DNA from: JBFMFH01 sp040752275
GTDB lineage: Bacteria; Acidobacteriota; Vicinamibacteria; Vicinamibacterales; JAKQTR01
Assembly: GCA_040752275.1 (NCBI GenBank)
Contig: JBFMFH010000023.1
Location: forward strand, 1 to 41,460
Direction of reading: 5' to 3'
Length of the DNA stretch: 41,460 nucleotides
Shown here: positions 41,011 to 41,460 of the stretch, in pieces
Layout of the letters: the number at the start of each line of letters is the position of its first letter
Numbering within the stretch: the stretch's first letter is position 1
Notes under the pieces: generated by a model
What the model saw: the letters and a program-made list of their open reading frames with translations, nothing else
Told to the model about the DNA's origin: nothing
Databases searched by the model: none
Translations under genes and position numbers: made by a program

Positions 41011-41319
41011 GACACGTAGTCGCTTGATTCGCAGCATATCGCGGCCAATGGCCTGGGCCGCATCCCACAGGTCGACAGCACGCTGCGCATTCAGCCAGAA
41101 CTCCGCAGAGTTGCCAAAGAGGCAGGAGAGACGGAGCGCCATCTCGGGACTCACGGCCCGCCTCCCACGCAGGAGTTCGTTGATCGATTGCCGTGACACC
41201 CCAACGGACTCCGCCAGACCGGCCACGGTCAATCCGTAGTCCGGCATGAAGTCCTCGCGAAGCATCTCCCCGGGATGAGTTGGCCGACGCTTCATCTGTC
41301 GCGTATTGGGGACGCTCAT
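41005..41319 (-). CDS. HigA-family antitoxin / HTH transcriptional regulator
   Basis: 104 residues. THPGEMLREDFMPDYGLTVAGLAESVGVSRQSINELLRGRRAVSPEMALRLSCLFGNSAEFWLNAQ is the HigA/VapI (XRE) signature with its helix-turn-helix. It normally neutralises and regulates a HigB toxin, but no higB precedes it in the visible sequence. AGAGG stands 6 nt before the ATG, and its stop codon lies inside attC site 3, as often found in integron cassettes. An upstream palindrome and promoter suggest autoregulation. Confidence 0.87.
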   Translation of the reverse strand: MSVPNTRQMKRRPTHPGEMLREDFMPDYGLTVAGLAESVGVSRQSINELLRGRRAVSPEMALRLSCLFGNSAEFWLNAQRAVDLWDAAQAIGRDMLRIKRLRVA

Positions 41320-41345
41320 CTTTCACCTCTCCACTAGAGGTCTTG

Positions 41346-41374
41346 AGTGAATCGGATCTGACTCAATGAGTCAA
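41346..41374 (-). promoter_or_regulatory. higA promoter with overlapping palindrome
   Basis: Minus strand: TTGACT (41369-41374), 17 nt, weak -10 TTCACT (41346-41351). The near-perfect palindrome TGACTCA-A-TGAGTCA (41359-41373) overlaps the -35 and the spacer and is a candidate HigA operator. Confidence 0.5.
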
Positions 41375-41379
41375 GTTTT

Positions 41380-41460
41380 CTACGCCGCAAGATGTGCCTC
41401 CTTGAGCCAGACTTCCAGCGCCGCATCGAGTCGCTGGTAGGCGGTCGTGCGCGGGGTCGA
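41380..41460 (-). CDS. C-terminal end of an unidentified protein (partial)
   Basis: The minus-strand frame entering from the window edge encodes 26 residues (TTAYQRLDAALEVWLKEAHL and flanks) before a TAG. It has a plausible amphipathic helix and lies 60 nt upstream of higA. It is too short to identify; it does not resemble the end of a HigB toxin. Confidence 0.3.
   Translation of the reverse strand, partial: STPRTTAYQRLDAALEVWLKEAHLAA

Overview
The window is about 41.5 kb of GC-rich bacterial DNA. Three family signatures point to Acidobacteriota, possibly a Vicinamibacteria-like lineage: an ADOP-type ABC permease, a very long TonB-dependent receptor with an N-terminal carboxypeptidase-regulatory domain, and an ASPIC/UnbV repeat protein. 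This is inference from gene families; no rRNA or marker gene is present. Almost everything between 1.4 and 29.9 kb lies on the minus strand.

Region by region. (1) 2-1414: 3' part of an ADOP permease on the plus strand. (2) 1442-5993: an aspartate-family amino acid operon, hom - aspartokinase - metB-like - asd. It is transcribed leftward from a good sigma70-like promoter and preceded by a clear SAM-I riboswitch. The aspartokinase has no ACT domains, so control by S-adenosylmethionine at the RNA level may replace allosteric control. (3) 6131-8780: rubrerythrin - Fe-S (heterodisulfide-reductase-like) protein - DUF3501, a conserved trio probably linked to peroxide or oxidative stress, with its own promoter. 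(4) 8810-27934: a 19-kb pectin/uronate utilization locus. Its leading genes are a ROK repressor, kduI-like, kdgF, kduD, an Nramp-like membrane protein without the metal ligands, eda and kdgK. These are followed by an outer-membrane TonB-dependent receptor, a type-B carboxylesterase, an 813-aa LamG protein of unknown activity, a PL10-like pectate lyase, a small LamG protein, an alpha/beta-hydrolase esterase and a GH43 enzyme. The layout suggests extracellular depolymerisation and de-esterification, TonB-dependent uptake, inner-membrane import by the Nramp-like carrier, and conversion through 5-keto-4-deoxyuronate and KDG to pyruvate and glyceraldehyde-3-phosphate. (5) 28219-31563: a secreted M14 peptidase and, divergently, a secreted amidohydrolase, separated by a 7 x 7-bp tandem repeat. 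A strong palindrome lies beyond the amidohydrolase. (6) 31581-33218: ECF sigma factor, single-TM anti-sigma candidate and a secreted double-STN protein, all overlapping. (7) 33450-37061: a 1203-aa fusion of penicillin acylase with FG-GAP/VCBS and ASPIC/UnbV repeats. (8) 37304-41460: an accessory region with a phd-yoeB toxin-antitoxin pair, DUF2200, a membrane-anchored PQQ-type beta-propeller, a chimeric gene remnant, and an array of three integron attC-like sites. The attC sites bound a hicBA cassette, a mini-ORF cassette and a higA cassette. No integrase is seen, and the array runs toward the right edge.

The observations most worth a second look are the Nramp-like protein that may be a uronate carrier, the integrase-less attC array carrying toxin-antitoxin cassettes, the 813-aa LamG protein that stops inside a catalytic-looking segment, the acylase/propeller fusion, the sigma/anti-sigma/double-STN module, and the SAM-riboswitch-controlled operon with an ACT-less aspartokinase.
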